This document shows, piece by piece, positions 11,960 to 24,639 of a stretch of 64,000 nucleotides of DNA; the stretch's first letter is position 1, and each line of letters begins with the position of its first letter. The stretch is from Brachionus manjavacas. Its lineage: Eukaryota > Rotifera > Eurotatoria > Ploima > Brachionidae. The notes under the pieces are model-generated. The model worked only from the letters and a program-made list of their open reading frames with translations. It made no database searches and was not told where the DNA came from. The stretch is from positions 9,624,501 through 9,688,500 of the forward strand of contig JAHQIY010000001.1 of assembly GCA_019054805.1 (NCBI GenBank), read 5' to 3'. The position numbers were made by a program, and so were the translations under genes.

Positions 11960-13230
11960 AATTTTTAATTAAAAAAAGTGAGGACGTTTTTTATATTAAA
12001 AATTTAAAATACGCTTCTCAATGGTGTCTGAGCCTGTTTTAGGCTTCGGCAGTCTTGTTTGTTTTAAAGTCGCTTATTTGGTCTGCAATTAATGCGTGAT
12101 TTGATCTCGATATAAGAAATTAAATTAAAAGTGAATTTGTTCTCTCATCAATTTTTTTCTATATTAAGCGTTTTTTCGATTGTGTCTTTACTCGTTTTAA
12201 GTGGAAATAATTAAATAACTCGTAGAATTTTGTTTTGGAAAATTTGCAGACCTTTTTTTAATTTGTTGAGTGCTAGATTTTAGAATAACGAAACAGTAAT
12301 CAAATATGGATCATATTAGAGATTTGTACAACGTTTTGTTAATAGAAATCGAGGTACTGCATTTAAAACCTTTTATTTTTCTCAAAATGTTAATTTTGGA
12401 AGACGCTTTTTTTTTTAAATCTCCTTAAAATGGTCTGTAAATAGTTTCGGGTCAAGTTTGATATAAAGGAATTTAGGCTCTAAGGGGATAAGTTCAGACT
12501 CGATATAAAGGTCCATCGAGTATTTTCTCTGATAATTGCTTCAAAGCCTAGCTGAAGGAAAGACAGAATAGCAGGTTTTCGATTTGTTAATTTTAAAGCC
12601 CTACTTTATACAAAAGTAGACTATATTGTTTTCTGCTCTTTGAAGGATTTTTTAATTTCGTTTTTGGATTTGCTTGTGTACCAAATAGAAAGAATTAAGC
12701 AAAAAATGCAACTTGTTCATCTGGCGGAAAACTCTTTACTATATAACTAAAATATAATATGAAAATTGTAGGTGAAAGGCAACCCTCGTGGAACACCAGC
12801 CCTGATTTGCTTGATTTTCGACAATGAGCCATTTTGAAAAATTTGTTAAGTTCGATTTTTTAGAAAATTCTTAATGCAATTTAACAATTTTTTTTTTTTT
12901 ACCCAAAACTTGGATTTTTTTCACTATTCCCGTGTGAGATGACTTATCAAACGCTTTCTCCAGATCAAAAAATACTGCACCAGTCATTTGCTATTTTTGA
13001 ATCCATTGGAGATCGACTGGTTAATTCTAAAAATGTGACCTTGAGTACTTCTCTTTTGCCCTAAGTCTGATTAACATTCTGGGAATATTTTCTCACTTTC
13101 AGCCCGTAGCTGGACTTAAGTATTTATGACTTTTCGAGCCATTTTTCAATGCAATTTTGAAGCGAAATTCGTCTAAACGAGGAAATTTCGTCAGGAGGCT
13201 TGTCTTTTTTTTGATCATGATTGTTTTGAT
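11960..13230 (-). mobile_element. decayed non-LTR retrotransposon (jockey/CR1-like RT)
   Basis: Minus-strand translation in shifting frames gives the ordered RT landmarks. They are DEISSF.RISLQNCIEKW (about 13170-13130), AVFFDLEKAFDKSSHTGIV (about 12980-12920), LLNCIKNFLKNRT then KQIRAGVPRGLPFT (about 12880-12770), and the thumb/C-terminal part SLI.SIFDYCFVILKSSTQQI (about 12330-12260). It then runs out near 11960. Many stops and frameshifts make it a pseudogene. The 5' endonuclease part was not found. Imperfect inverted repeats at 11841-11875 and 13471-13505 flank it. Confidence 0.8.
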
Positions 13231-13470
13231 TTTTTCGATTTTTTTTTGATTAAGTTCCAGTGCTTAATTGATGTGTGCTACTTGAAGTGTTAAAATTTTT
13301 CAATGTACTAATGTCGTCTTCTAGCTATTTCTGCTAATCTTTGGCAAGTTTTTTGTTTAAATTTCTTTCAGTAAAATTAATGAGTTTTTTTAGAGTTTGA
13401 TTAAAATTTTAACATCGGGTAAATAATTTGAATATCAGCTAATTAATTAAATGATATTGAAATAAATGAT

Positions 13471-13505
13471 ATTAAAATTTCAGTATCACTGATATTCAAG
13501 TTTTT
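13471..13505 (-). repeat. right arm of imperfect inverted repeat around the dead LINE
   Basis: Partner of 11841-11875. The neighbouring 13425-13470 repeats GATATT/AATATCA words, so part of the match may be low-complexity. Confidence 0.5.
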
Positions 13506-14077
13506 AAGATCCCACATTTCTTATTAAGTTATGTGAACATACACAAAACAATTAAGGTAAAAATCGTATACGCTGTAGTTGCCTTTAAAACTGAATTTGA
13601 AAAAAAAACAAAAATATTAAATACAATTTTATTAATTTACGATTATTGCCAATATTTAAAATTTTATTCAAACATTAAAAATAATAGTTCAAATGAGAAA
13701 AAAGAAATTAATGTGACTGAGCATTAAATGTTGAATAAATCCAGCACCGTTCATTTTGCTACATTAAGTAAAGCTTTTTTTTTCTAAATTTAAAATTTAA
13801 AATCCTTAGAAAATACACCGTATTTTGTGTATCATTGTCAAAATTGTCATTATTCACCTATAAATACACAAAATCTATTCTTTAGAATAAAAAAAAAACT
13901 TCAGACCTAATCAAATTAAATTTTGAGTCTAAAAGTAGAAAAAAAAAGACAAATTTACAATTAATTGAGCATAAAAAAAGAAGAATAAAGCATCATTGTC
14001 ATAAGCAATTGAGAAATTGTAAACATATAAAAAAAAGTAACAAAAAATAAAAAAAAGATAATAATAAATCGCTCTCT

Positions 14078-15454
14078 CTAAAGTCTCTTCAAATTTCTTT
14101 TGCTCTTTTTGCTGCAAATTTGAGCATATTTGGCTGAATTGACACTGATCTGGCGCTTGGCCGGCGAGCGTCTTAGCACTGGCGAGCTCTCGACCACCAT
14201 TGCTGCATCGCTGGCCGCCGCCAAGCTAATCTGCTGAAATTCACTTTCTAACAAACTGGGCCTCTGCGGAACAACCTGTTGGCTTTTATTGACACATTCA
14301 AACAACGAATTACAAGCACTAAACAATTCATTGTTCACAGTGTCAGTTGACTTTCTTCGTTTACTCGGCGACTCTTCGTCACACTCACCACACTCACGTT
14401 TTTTCTTAAACGTAAAATCCTCTTCCCGGCATGCACCGCTGCTGATGTTATTCAAACAGTTGTTGTCCAAGCTGGCGAACACATACGATCCACTTTCATG
14501 TTTGACAAGACCAGTGGCTTCATTTTCTTTGATGTGCATCGAGTTGTGCAATCTGTACTCTTTTAACAAGCGACGCTTTTGCTCAAGACTAAGCCTTGAC
14601 TTGGCGCCCACTTCACTCGGCGTATACGGTCGATTTTCCTTGAACTTTTCAAAGATGTACTTCTTGCTTTTCAAATAGTCAACTCTGTGTCTATTGAGCG
14701 ATTTATTTTGTCTGACAATAGTGCGCCAACTACGGCACACAGAAGCCGCGCGCACCAGATCACTCGTTTGCATGTAGCCCAAAATTTTGTCTGTTACGTT
14801 GAGCATGTTCTTTTGGGCTAGGCCTGTCAAAATGTCAAAATGGTCGAGGCCCATGTTGCGGCCGATCAGGTGTTCCGGGTTGCGCGGCAAGTGTTTGTTC
14901 TTGATCAGCAGCTCCATGAACTCCTCCTCGGTGGGGCTGGGGCGAACAAAGCGGTCGGGCGTCGCGAACGGTCCCGTCGAGTAGCTCGACTCGAACCGCG
15001 ACGTGAACGACTTGATCTGAGGCTTGCATTCGTCAGCTGGACTGATGATGTTGTTGGGCTTGAAGGCCGGTGAGCGCAGCAATTTGGAGGCATAGTTGTC
15101 TCGCTGATGCACATACTGGTCGAATTTGGGAGATTTTAGAGGCGAGCAAAGCGCCGAGCCCTTTATGGGAGACAAAAATGACTCGGTGCGAATCGAGGCA
15201 AAGTAAATGCTGTTCACGTCAGCTACGTATTGTTGCTTGAAGTCGGGAGTGGTGGCCGAGTTGTTGCAGTTGACTGTGTTCGCTGGGCTGGACTTGACAG
15301 GTGTGCACGGCGCACTGAATATGCTGGTGTCAGTGCGGCTCTGGTTGGACACAAAGCTGCTCTGGGACAGCAGTGACTCGTAGCCAGCGTCGAACGAGTT
15401 TCGATGCTGGAACGATGCTTTTAGCTTCGTCTCGCTAAATTGTTGTTCGAACAT
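14078..15454 (-). CDS. Emi1/Emi2/Rca1-like F-box protein (APC/C inhibitor family) without an obvious ZBR
   Basis: A single exon of 458 residues. The centre (about 203-262) has an F-box (KILGYMQTSDLVRAASVCRS, then WRTIVRQNKSL) preceded by HFDILTGLAQKNM, as in FBXO5/FBXO43. The last residues, SKKSKRNLKRL, closely match the RL tail with which Emi1-type inhibitors dock on the APC/C. A D-box-like RLSL is at 287-290 and RRLL at 294-297. The N-terminal 175 residues carry many CDK-type SP/TP sites. DAGYES at 22-27 sits where Emi proteins have a beta-TrCP degron (DSGxxS), but the first Ser is Ala. The cysteine-rich zinc-binding region expected between F-box and tail is not visible: cysteines here are sparse (333, 342, 355, 358, 381, 387, 447). 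The family blocks APC/C in mitosis and meiosis. The DNA is much richer in GC than its surroundings. Confidence 0.82.
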   Translation of the reverse strand: MFEQQFSETKLKASFQHRNSFDAGYESLLSQSSFVSNQSRTDTSIFSAPCTPVKSSPANTVNCNNSATTPDFKQQYVADVNSIYFASIRTESFLSPIKGSALCSPLKSPKFDQYVHQRDNYASKLLRSPAFKPNNIISPADECKPQIKSFTSRFESSYSTGPFATPDRFVRPSPTEEEFMELLIKNKHLPRNPEHLIGRNMGLDHFDILTGLAQKNMLNVTDKILGYMQTSDLVRAASVCRSWRTIVRQNKSLNRHRVDYLKSKKYIFEKFKENRPYTPSEVGAKSRLSLEQKRRLLKEYRLHNSMHIKENEATGLVKHESGSYVFASLDNNCLNNISSGACREEDFTFKKKRECGECDEESPSKRRKSTDTVNNELFSACNSLFECVNKSQQVVPQRPSLLESEFQQISLAAASDAAMVVESSPVLRRSPAKRQISVNSAKYAQICSKKSKRNLKRL

Positions 15455-15483
15455 GATGTGACATTTACACTTGGAAAAATGGT

Positions 15484-15944
15484 CTAAATAAAGTTAAATT
15501 AGTTGATTGTGGAAATTTTTGAGAGACGGATTAAAATACGGTCCGTCATGAAATAATTTATTATGTGATGGAGAAAAAGCGCCAGTTTTTAAACAAAGTT
15601 CAAGTAACTTTGTGTGTACTCGATGATTATTAGGTGGATTTGGATTAATGTTTTGATTGGATTTGTGAGGCGGGGTTTGAGACCGCTTTTGATAAGAAAT
15701 TACTAATTGTGTTGCAAAATTGCGCTGTGCAAGTTTATTTGTCTTATTTTTTCAAAGTTTATTCACTGACCCAACAAATAATCTAAATAATCCAGTTTAA
15801 AAAAATGACCTTCAAATGATTATCTAAATGAACTTTTTTTTTTAAATTATATTATGTTACAGATTAACCTTTTACTAAACACTAGAAGACACGAGATTTT
15901 TTTAGACTTTGTTCAAAAGTTAAACTTAATAAAATAATAATTGT
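15484..15944. other. upstream spacer of the F-box gene
   Basis: No gene recognised. On the minus strand a TTTATTTAG 3' splice-like site at 15484-15492 lies 29 nt upstream of the F-box protein ATG. Confidence 0.35.
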
Positions 15945-16052
15945 CCCTTTTTTTATCCTAGCGGATTATTTAGAGGTGCTCATCTCCTTTTCTAGTACCC
16001 TTTTGAGCAACGGCTCTAATCTGACACAGAGGTAACTGCATCGAGTTTTTAT
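15945..16052 (+). repeat. dispersed repeat family 1, copy a (partial)
   Basis: This segment shares long words with the copies at 23.8 and 42.9 kb: TATCCTAG, GCTCATCTCCTTTTC, TTTGAGCAACGGCTC and ATCTGACACAGAGG...ACTGCATCGAG. Only the right half of the family consensus is present. Confidence 0.8.
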
Positions 16053-16180
16053 TTCGAAAAGAAGTTATAAAGACTTAACAATTTAAAAAAAAAAATTTGG
16101 GCTCAAAAATTTTCCTAATATTCAGCAATTTTTAGGCTGTTTGAATTAGTTTACTAATTTTAAAATAATAAAATATAAGA

Positions 16181-16567
16181 TTAAAATGGGTGTGTTATGT
16201 TTAGTACAAAAAAACAGAACAAAGTGTAAAAAAATTATATAACTTTTTAAAAGTTTAAATTTAGTTCTGTGAATGCAGAACGGTGCAACATTCAAAATTG
16301 CATCAAATGTAAAAGTCTGCTAATGGTGTGCAAAATCTCTGCAAAATGCACTACGCTCGATTATATTGAAATTTAATTTCTGCCTTGCCCTGCAAATTTA
16401 GCAGAACTTTATATTTGATGCAACTTTAAATTTTGCACTTTGTTGCATTTAGAGAACTAAATTTTGACTTTTAGAAAAAAAAAGTTATTCAATTTTCTAC
16501 ATTTTTTTCTGTTCTTTTTATCATATTGTACTGAATTTCACAAACGGGATAATCCTAACCCATTAAA
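16181..16567. mobile_element. foldback (MITE-like) element, about 387 bp
   Basis: The two halves are long imperfect inverted repeats almost to the centre. Left outer words TTAAAATGGGT, TTTAGTACAA, AACAGAACAAA and AAATTTAGTTCT reappear reverse-complemented on the right (AGAACTAAATTTTGAC, CTGTTCTTTTTATC, TTGTACTGAA, ACCCATTAAAAT). The inner arms pair GTGCAACATTCAAAATTGCAT with ATGCAACTTTAAATTTTGCAC. The loop is about 16340-16385. No ORF is present, so any transposition would need a transposase in trans. Confidence 0.82.
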
Positions 16568-19500
16568 ATGACCAAAACAAAAATTTTTTTTCATTTAATG
16601 TTATAAAAAAGTTTTTCAGACTTCTCCGCTCTAAATGGTTTAAAAAATGGAAAAAATAGATAATGGGCAATATTTTAAATTAAAGACAGAAGTATTTCAT
16701 CCGATCAATTTGATTTTAATTCTTAATTTATTATTTGATTGCTCTGTCATGAAAATTGACAAAGTGGATTTTGAGGTTAAAAGATTTATAATATGACTAT
16801 TTTGATATTGAGATTATTAAATTAAAAAAAAATAAGTTAAAATTAGTGTTAAAAAAGATTGCTTTTGAGCCAATTTAAAGAACTTATTAGAAAATTATTT
16901 TAATAATAAAATTAAAATAAATTAGATCACTTTTTAAGTTAAAAAAAAAACATTTTCAAAAATAAGTTATTGTAGTTATTTAACTTAACATGGAAATTCA
17001 AGTTTAAATTAATTAAAACTAATTGAATAGGCGAATAATATTGTAAAAAATGCATAAAATTTAGAATGTATTAAATACAGAAAAAAAACCACTAACACTG
17101 AAAAACCATCTTTGAAAAATTCTTGATTAAAAAAGATTACTTAAAATAAGGCTTTCATTAAAAAATAAACTACACATATTTAATTAAAATGACTTTTCTT
17201 ATTTCATCAATTTTGTTTATGTTTATACTTAATAAAATTTTATTTTTATTTATTCTTTATTTTTTTATTTTGTTAAAAAATCAAAAGTTTATGTTGCCTT
17301 GTAAATAAATTTAAAAAATTCTAACAATACAGAACTATTAATACGGTCTTAACTAATTAAATAAAAAATTTAAATATTTAGAAATTTCTATGTATTTTTT
17401 CTTTATTCAAAATTTTATAATATTATATATAAAATATTAAATATACAAATATTTAAAATAAATTGAAATCTTTTTGAATTTTAACAAAATTTCTTCATTG
17501 TATGTGAGATTGATTGGCAATTAACATCACGAATATAAAATGCCAAAGTTAAACAAAAAACACAATTATCTAATAACCAACTATTTATAGTTTATGTAGT
17601 TTAATAATAATTCGTTAAATAAAAATTATTTTTATAGAAAAGGTTCAGAATTCATACTCTTTGAAATGGATAGATTACTTAAAACAATTATCTTCATATT
17701 TACTAAAATTTAAGTTTTGAATTTCGTAATTTTTTTTTCACGTGTTTCTAATATCCTTTAGATGGCAAACATTTAATAAATTAAAATAAACCAAACAACC
17801 TTATATAAAAATTCAGCGTTATTTGATAAATCGGTAGATACACATACTGTATTTAATGTAAATATAAAAAGCGTTACATCATTTCCCTTTAATGCGAAAA
17901 GGATATTTGTACAAGTCATGTAATTTGTTGTTACGCTAACTGAGTGAGAAAACTGGCTTTTTAAAAAAAAATAATTTTTACTTAAAAAATTTTATTTAAC
18001 ACTTTAATTCGTTTTAGCTACTTAAATAAATTAAATTTACGAATTTATACATTTATCTATTCTTAAATAACAAGTGAATACTAGAATATCTTAAATCTGG
18101 AATAAATCTAATCAGATTTAAAAAATTATATCATGACTTGATATAAAATTGATAATCTCCTATTGTCAAATGAATGAAAACCGTGTGAAATGTTTTAAAT
18201 ACTGATATTTTAAAAGAACATACTTGGTGTTAAATTTCTAAAAACTTAATTTTTTTAAATTGTATATTTGACGCGGCATAAGCTTTGCATAAATGTCATC
18301 TAAGCGAATATCTTGATTTTTTTAAGAATGAAAATAAATGCTTCAATAATTTCAAATCTAGATTAAATTCAAAGACTTTAAATATTTAAAATAATTACTT
18401 TTGAACAAATGTCTTGTTTGTTCCATTGTAATGAATGCAAAAGTATTTAGTTCAGAGAATTTTTAAATAATTATCAATGCCAAAATTTTTTTAAAATTAT
18501 TTTCATATTCATTAATTTTTTGTGAAATATTTCAAGATTATGAATATCAAAAATATCAATAACTATTAAAATTATCATTTAAAGTATCATTGAGAATTAA
18601 AAAAAGAGAAAACAAAAATTCTAAAGAATAGCTATGATGATTGAATTTTTATTTAAAAAAAAAATTCGATTTAATATTTTCATTAATTTTTAAATATAGA
18701 TAATTATACGAACAAAATGATATTCAAAGTCTAAATTAATTAGTCCTTTAAACGTTTAAATTATTTCTAGAATCGAGCATGGTTTTGTTTAATAAAGATT
18801 TTAAAACCGATAAGCCAGCATGATAGCTAGTATTGACACCGTAAAATAAATTTTTATTACTTAATGAGATTATTTATTTAATGCTAAAGAAAAGATTGAT
18901 ATTTCTTTGTAGAGATTAACAATAAAAAAAAAAACAAATTTATTTATTTTTTAGCAAATTTAGACATTGATTAATAATTTTGTCCGTAAATTTTTATTTT
19001 ATTCAATTTTTATAAAATTACATCTTGTTTTCTAATTAATTGTGAAATTTAGATTTATTTTCTTGGTTAGTAGGTATGAAAAAATATAAATTTTTAAATG
19101 ATTTCAAAAATTTTATATTAATTTTTTATGCTAAAATTTGAATTCATAAAGATATTTTGTTTAGAGGTTTTGTTTATTTGAAGATTTTTTCTACGTTATC
19201 AAATTATATAAGATTTTAATGAAAGCATTCCAGCAATCGATTTATGAAAAGATGTATTTTTATTTTAACTGAATGAATTCTCTAGGGCTCAATTTCCTCA
19301 ATTATATCAAAAATATAATAACGCTTCGAGCTCTTTTAATGGAAGAATTTTTTTTTTTTAATTTTCTAATAAAAATCGCATGTATAACTATATAAGCATT
19401 TTTAGTTTGTTTCTTTTGTCTATCTAGTTTATGTTTTAAAATGGTAATTGCCAAGAGCCCAAATACCAAAGATGTTTTCGAAAATACTTCTTGTTTTCCA

Positions 19501-22500
19501 ACTAAATCCATAAGCTAACAACAGCTAGTCTTAGCTGAAAAAAAAGCGAGCAAATATTTCAATTAATTATCTCCTAGTTTCTATGGAAAAAGTTAATTTA
19601 GGATACAAAAATACCAAATTAACGAAACTTTTGATCCAATTGAAATTGGTAAATAAATTTTGATCATGACTTATGTATTATACGTGCTGGACTATTATTT
19701 TTAAGCTTAACTAATTTATATTTTTTACTTTGTCTCTATGTTTAAATGTTGTACAAATTAAGTATTTATTTAGTTAGCAGCTAAAATAAAATTACTGAAT
19801 TATTTGGTAAGATGTGGGCTATAAAGAGGGAGAGAGAGAGAATTGCTCATTAGACTAATGAATCAAAAAGGAATATAAATCCATTGATTTTGGATATTGC
19901 ATCAAATAGCAAATCTAGATTTTTTTAGGAAGGAAATTTTATTTAAAAATTTTTCATCGCAATTCAATCTAGTTATTAATCTAATTAGTCATAAGTAAAA
20001 TATATCAAAATTATTCTACGATAGGTTTTGTTGGAACTTTCGCTCATTTCTTAAACTAGCAAAAGTGTGCTAGCATTTATTCTAGCTTAGATAAAATAGC
20101 AAGCTGGCAATATTTAGCTTAAATTTAGATTCAAAAGGATGTTGTTGATAAAACTAGGTAAAGCATTTTTGAATTTTATATTATCATTTAGATTTCTATA
20201 AGCAATTCAATAACATCATTAACTTTAGGAACAATATCTATTTTTGTAGTGATCATTCTCATTAATTTAGGGGTTTCTTGAACTAGGCTACACAATTTTA
20301 ATTGAATTTTTGTTCAAAATCATTTAAAAACACTTCATGTCAAAAAGTAATTTTTTTTATTTTTATTTTTTTCAGTTTATGTTCTCAAGCAAATGTTTTA
20401 GCTTAAAATGCTCACTGTTGGTAACAAAATTGTTGCCTGGGAAACCAATAACTATAGAAATTTCATCAAATTTTTAATTTTACTCATAAAATAATTGTTT
20501 TTTTTTGTTAGAATTATCTTAGAAGTTCGATAAACATTTTTTATCAGACGCCTCTGACTAAGCTATCATAATTTTGTACTTTTGAGTCTGATCGTCAAAA
20601 AATCGAATTGTGATTGAATTTCAAATGATAAGAACTCGCAGGGAATAGTTTCAGGAGTTCGATCACTCCTGTTGTTCAAAATATTGGAATAATTAAAAAC
20701 TTATCGTATTTCAGCAAAAATTGGCTGAAAAATATAAATAAAAATAATGAACCTACTTCAGATCTCAATCTATCGAATTTTGCAATTTTCTGATTTCTAA
20801 TAGTTGTCGAAATTCTACTATTTTATCTAGACTTTTTAGGAATAACAATTAATCTAATCTTTTTTTAATGACAGATTTATTAAGAACGAGTCTAGGTGAG
20901 ATATTTAAAAGAAGGGTTTAGATTTAATTTTTCTTGTTATTTATTTTTATTTAATATTAAACTTAGGAGAAAACACCAGGCTTCGTCGTCCGAATCTCAT
21001 GAGTCATGAGCCTTTGTTTCAAACCTTCATATTTAAATATTTTTCAGTCTTTTACAAAAAAGAAAAAATTTAGAGAAAAAAAAATTTTGTTAAAAAATTA
21101 ACCAAAATTTTATTAAATTCAATTTAGGTAGTGGCTTATGCTTAAGCAAACAAATGAGCATTTTACTAAATATTAGTTAAAATTGAGCCATTTTTTAGTA
21201 GTTGGGGCAGAGTCCATTTTAGATATTTTGATGGACAATGAGAGAATTTCTCAAATCATTTAGCCAGAACGTTTTGATTTTTATTTAAGAGCTTTTAGAA
21301 AATTAATTTTTCTTTAGTAGTTGATAGTAGACCATTAGTATGGCTTTTCTTAATACATTATCTTGGAGTCGAGTTTTGAGCTCGAACTAAAGCCACTGTC
21401 TCTCATTTTAATTTCAAATATTTATGCATGAGATTAAATTATTTAAATTTTTGAAGAGCTTTCAGATTCTTCAGACATAAATGTGCTTAATTTCAAATTA
21501 TTTATACGCTCTATATCAAACAAAATCCAATCGGTTGGTTTCTAATTTTTAATATGAGTGTGCTATTATTAATTCAATTGTAACATAGAAAGTGAAAAGC
21601 TCTTCTCCGCTTCAATTCACCCTCATAATTCAAATCGAATATATTTCCCATGAAGAAGAAGAAGAAAAAAACGCTTATTAAGATGAAATTTTTCTTTATA
21701 AAAAAATAAAATTTATTTTTAGATGAAATTTTTGTATAATAAATTAGAGGCATCAGACATCATGCAGACAAATAAATGCTCAACAAAGTTCAGCAAAAGA
21801 AAAATTTCATTTTAATTGCGATGCAATTCCATTTTGTTTCCGTGTAAATCACTGGATTTATGTGGAAAATTTTTGATTAAATTATTTATGAGCAAATGAC
21901 AATTTTTTTCTATTGTAAATTGTCTAAGGTCTTTAAGCTAGCATGAAGAAAATAATTTTTAAAAATAATCAAAATTAATTTAGCAAAAGAAAATCAATTT
22001 ATTCAGCATTTATTTTTCGATTGATAAAACATTGGTAATTTTGTGCACAATAAAAAATGTTAAGTCTACTTAATTATAAATTGGAATTTTTTGTCTAATT
22101 AATTCCAAAAATCCTGCAACCAAGTAAAGTTTCCTCTTTATTTTGCATTAATATTCACAATAAAATCAAATAAAAAGTCTATTCAAAAGGTTTTGTTTCA
22201 GAAAATTATTAAAACCAACGCATAGAAAAAAGCTTAGCGAGATACGAATTAATTGCGCATTTCAATTCAACTTTTTGATTAATCATTTTTATTAAAATGA
22301 ATGCTGAAACATTTTTTTCCCCTACTACAGATGCAATTAGAAATTATCATGAATTGGCAAAAAAATTTTAAAAATGGGTTTTCAAATTTCAGGGATTTTG
22401 GTTAATTTAATAATTAGTTCTGCGTTTTGCAGCCACTGTTATTATTTTAACTATTTATTACTTTTTAATTAGTCCGAGATCGACGCTTCGTCCAAATTAA

Positions 22501-23800
22501 GGCTCTAAGAAAAAAAATTGGACTTTTTGGTTGATGTGTTGGAATCTTTAAGCATAATTTTTGACTATTATTTAAAAAAAAAGGAATTTGTTTTAATCAA
22601 TTTACCAATATTTGTGAAAAATAGCCATTTTTAATTTAACAAAACAATTACAAATCATTTAAAATCTTAATTTTAAATGACAAAAAGAAAATTCAATTCA
22701 GTTAGCCTCTTTTTAGTTCTTTTTTAAATATAGACATTAAGTAAGCACTTATGGTAAGCTTTCGATCCATTTGCCAATTTATTTTCCAAATTTTCTATTA
22801 ATTTTCGTTTTCAAAGCATAATTATAAGGACAAATGGTCTCTTTATGTTTGTATGTTTGAGTCTAATGTATTACCGATTTCAAGATTGATCAAAATCATA
22901 TTTTACGCAAAAAGTTCTTAATATATAAATTATATATGAATATATAGAATAAATAAGAATTTTTTTTTGCTGATTATTTTTTATTGTAAATAATACAAAG
23001 TAAGAAAATTCGGTGATTTAAATTGTATTCAGTAATATTGATGAAAAAATAATAAATTGCCAACAACATAAAAAATTCGCAATACCTGACAATCATTTTT
23101 AAGACGATACCTAGCAAAATCTATAGTAGGACAAAATTGCCAATATCCCGAAAATTTTCTCCGCTTGCGAAGATCGGATCTCCTAGCTGGCTAACCTCTC
23201 AGTTATCACATTAAAAAAATTATCACATCTGAAGTATTCAATGATTAAGATTAGTCAACATTTATTTAATAAATTTTTTAGTGTATATTAGTGTATCATT
23301 ATTGATTGTTTTAAATTTATTATTTTAAAAAATTAATAAAACAAAAAATGAATAATAATTTGTTAAATCAAAAAAATACCATTTCAAATTAGATTTAATT
23401 TTAGAAATTACTCAATCAATAGCTTTTTTCTCATTAAAATAACTATTCTAACCTTGATCATTTTTTATACCATTTATTTTTAGGATGCATATTAACCCGT
23501 CATATCAATAATTAAATTGTCAAATGAAAATAAATAAAATCGTCATTTAGATAATTAAATTTAAAGATTTTAATTCATAAAAAGTTTAGTTATTAATTTT
23601 AATTTTAACTAATAGTTATCTAATCTACAACATACCCGAATCCCTAAACCAAGGCTCTGTCCGTACCCGTTTAATTTTTATATCACAATCAATTTTGTTT
23701 TTATATGACGATTTAATCATTGACATATCTAATATTTTTCCTTATTTTTATCATGTATTTTATTTATTTTTTTACAAGTATTTACTACGAGCATTTGGCT
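16568..23800. other. gene desert, nothing recognised
   Basis: Seven kilobases of AT-rich sequence without a supportable ORF, RNA gene or transposon protein. A short GA microsatellite lies at about 19830-19842. It could be intron or regulatory DNA of a flanking gene, but nothing in the sequence decides this. Confidence 0.5.
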
Positions 23801-23817
23801 GAAAACTCACTTAGGGT

Positions 23818-24050
23818 CCCCTTGTTTTTATTTTTCATCATAAAAACAAGGGGATCAGTTTCGACTGAGTAATAATTGCGGTGTAGGATGCAGTAGCCTC
23901 TGCGTCAGATCGAAGCCATTACTCAAAAAGGCACTTGAAAAGGAGATGAGCGAATCCCCATTTTCCACTAGGATAGAAAAGGGACAATTATTATTACTAT
24001 ATATTTGACTGAAAGGAAGGACTGAGATCCATTCCAAACTGCCAGGATAC
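23818..24050 (-). repeat. dispersed repeat family 1, copy b
   Basis: The reverse complement follows the same order as the other copies: TCTATCCTAGTGG, GCTCATCTCCTTTTCAAG, TTTTTGAGTAATGGC, GATCTGACGCAGAGGCTAC, then CACCGCAATTATTAC. On the plus strand its left end holds a perfect 13-bp hairpin (23818-23830 with 23841-23853), followed directly by TCAGT-TTCG-ACTGA at 23855-23868. Confidence 0.82.
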
Positions 24051-24639
24051 AACCCGAACTAAATTTTTAATGATAACGATAATATTAATTTATTAAATGA
24101 GCAGTTTCTCTAAATTAAAATACTTATTATAAGTTTTTTTTAATTTAAGCAGAAAAGAAATTCAAATTTTAGTTTAAGAGCTTTAAACGAAGCGGGTTAT
24201 GGTAAAAAAAAGTGTCGAAATTGTTCACATTTTTTAAATGGAATCATTAGCTCCAATAATGAACTAGTAATGTGTCACCATTATTAATAACTCAAAATTT
24301 TAATTAAATATTTAACTTGAAGGGATTCCGGCTTTTATTGACTCAAACTAGCCAAAATATTTAAATTTGAATGAACAAAAAATTAAAATAAGTTCGTAAA
24401 TTTTAATTGTTTTTGCTTTAAAAAAAAATTAGTTTTGTGACGCACATAAGATAAATAATTTAATTGAGGCTTTAGCATTAGCGCTAAGTCAAATACTAAA
24501 GCGTCAAATGAACAAAATGTCTTTAATTAACAAGCAAATAGTGTTGTTCGCATATTTCCGTGCTTACATATCTAATTTCAACTAGACTTATTTTTTCGAC
24601 AAAATAAATGATTTCTTTTCTTTAATTTTATCAAATTAA
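24051..24639. other. AT-rich spacer, nothing recognised
   Basis: No gene or repeat that I can support. Confidence 0.4.

Noticed and set aside
14289-15114. Open frames opposite the F-box gene
   Set aside because: Shadows of the GC-rich sense frame with no recognisable product.
20630-20680. tRNA T-arm-like word GGAGTTCGATCACTCC
   Set aside because: No A box, anticodon arm or acceptor pairing can be found upstream.
23155-23215. tRNA-like box on the minus strand (GGTTAGCCAGCTAGGAG)
   Set aside because: No B box at the right distance and no cloverleaf could be drawn.
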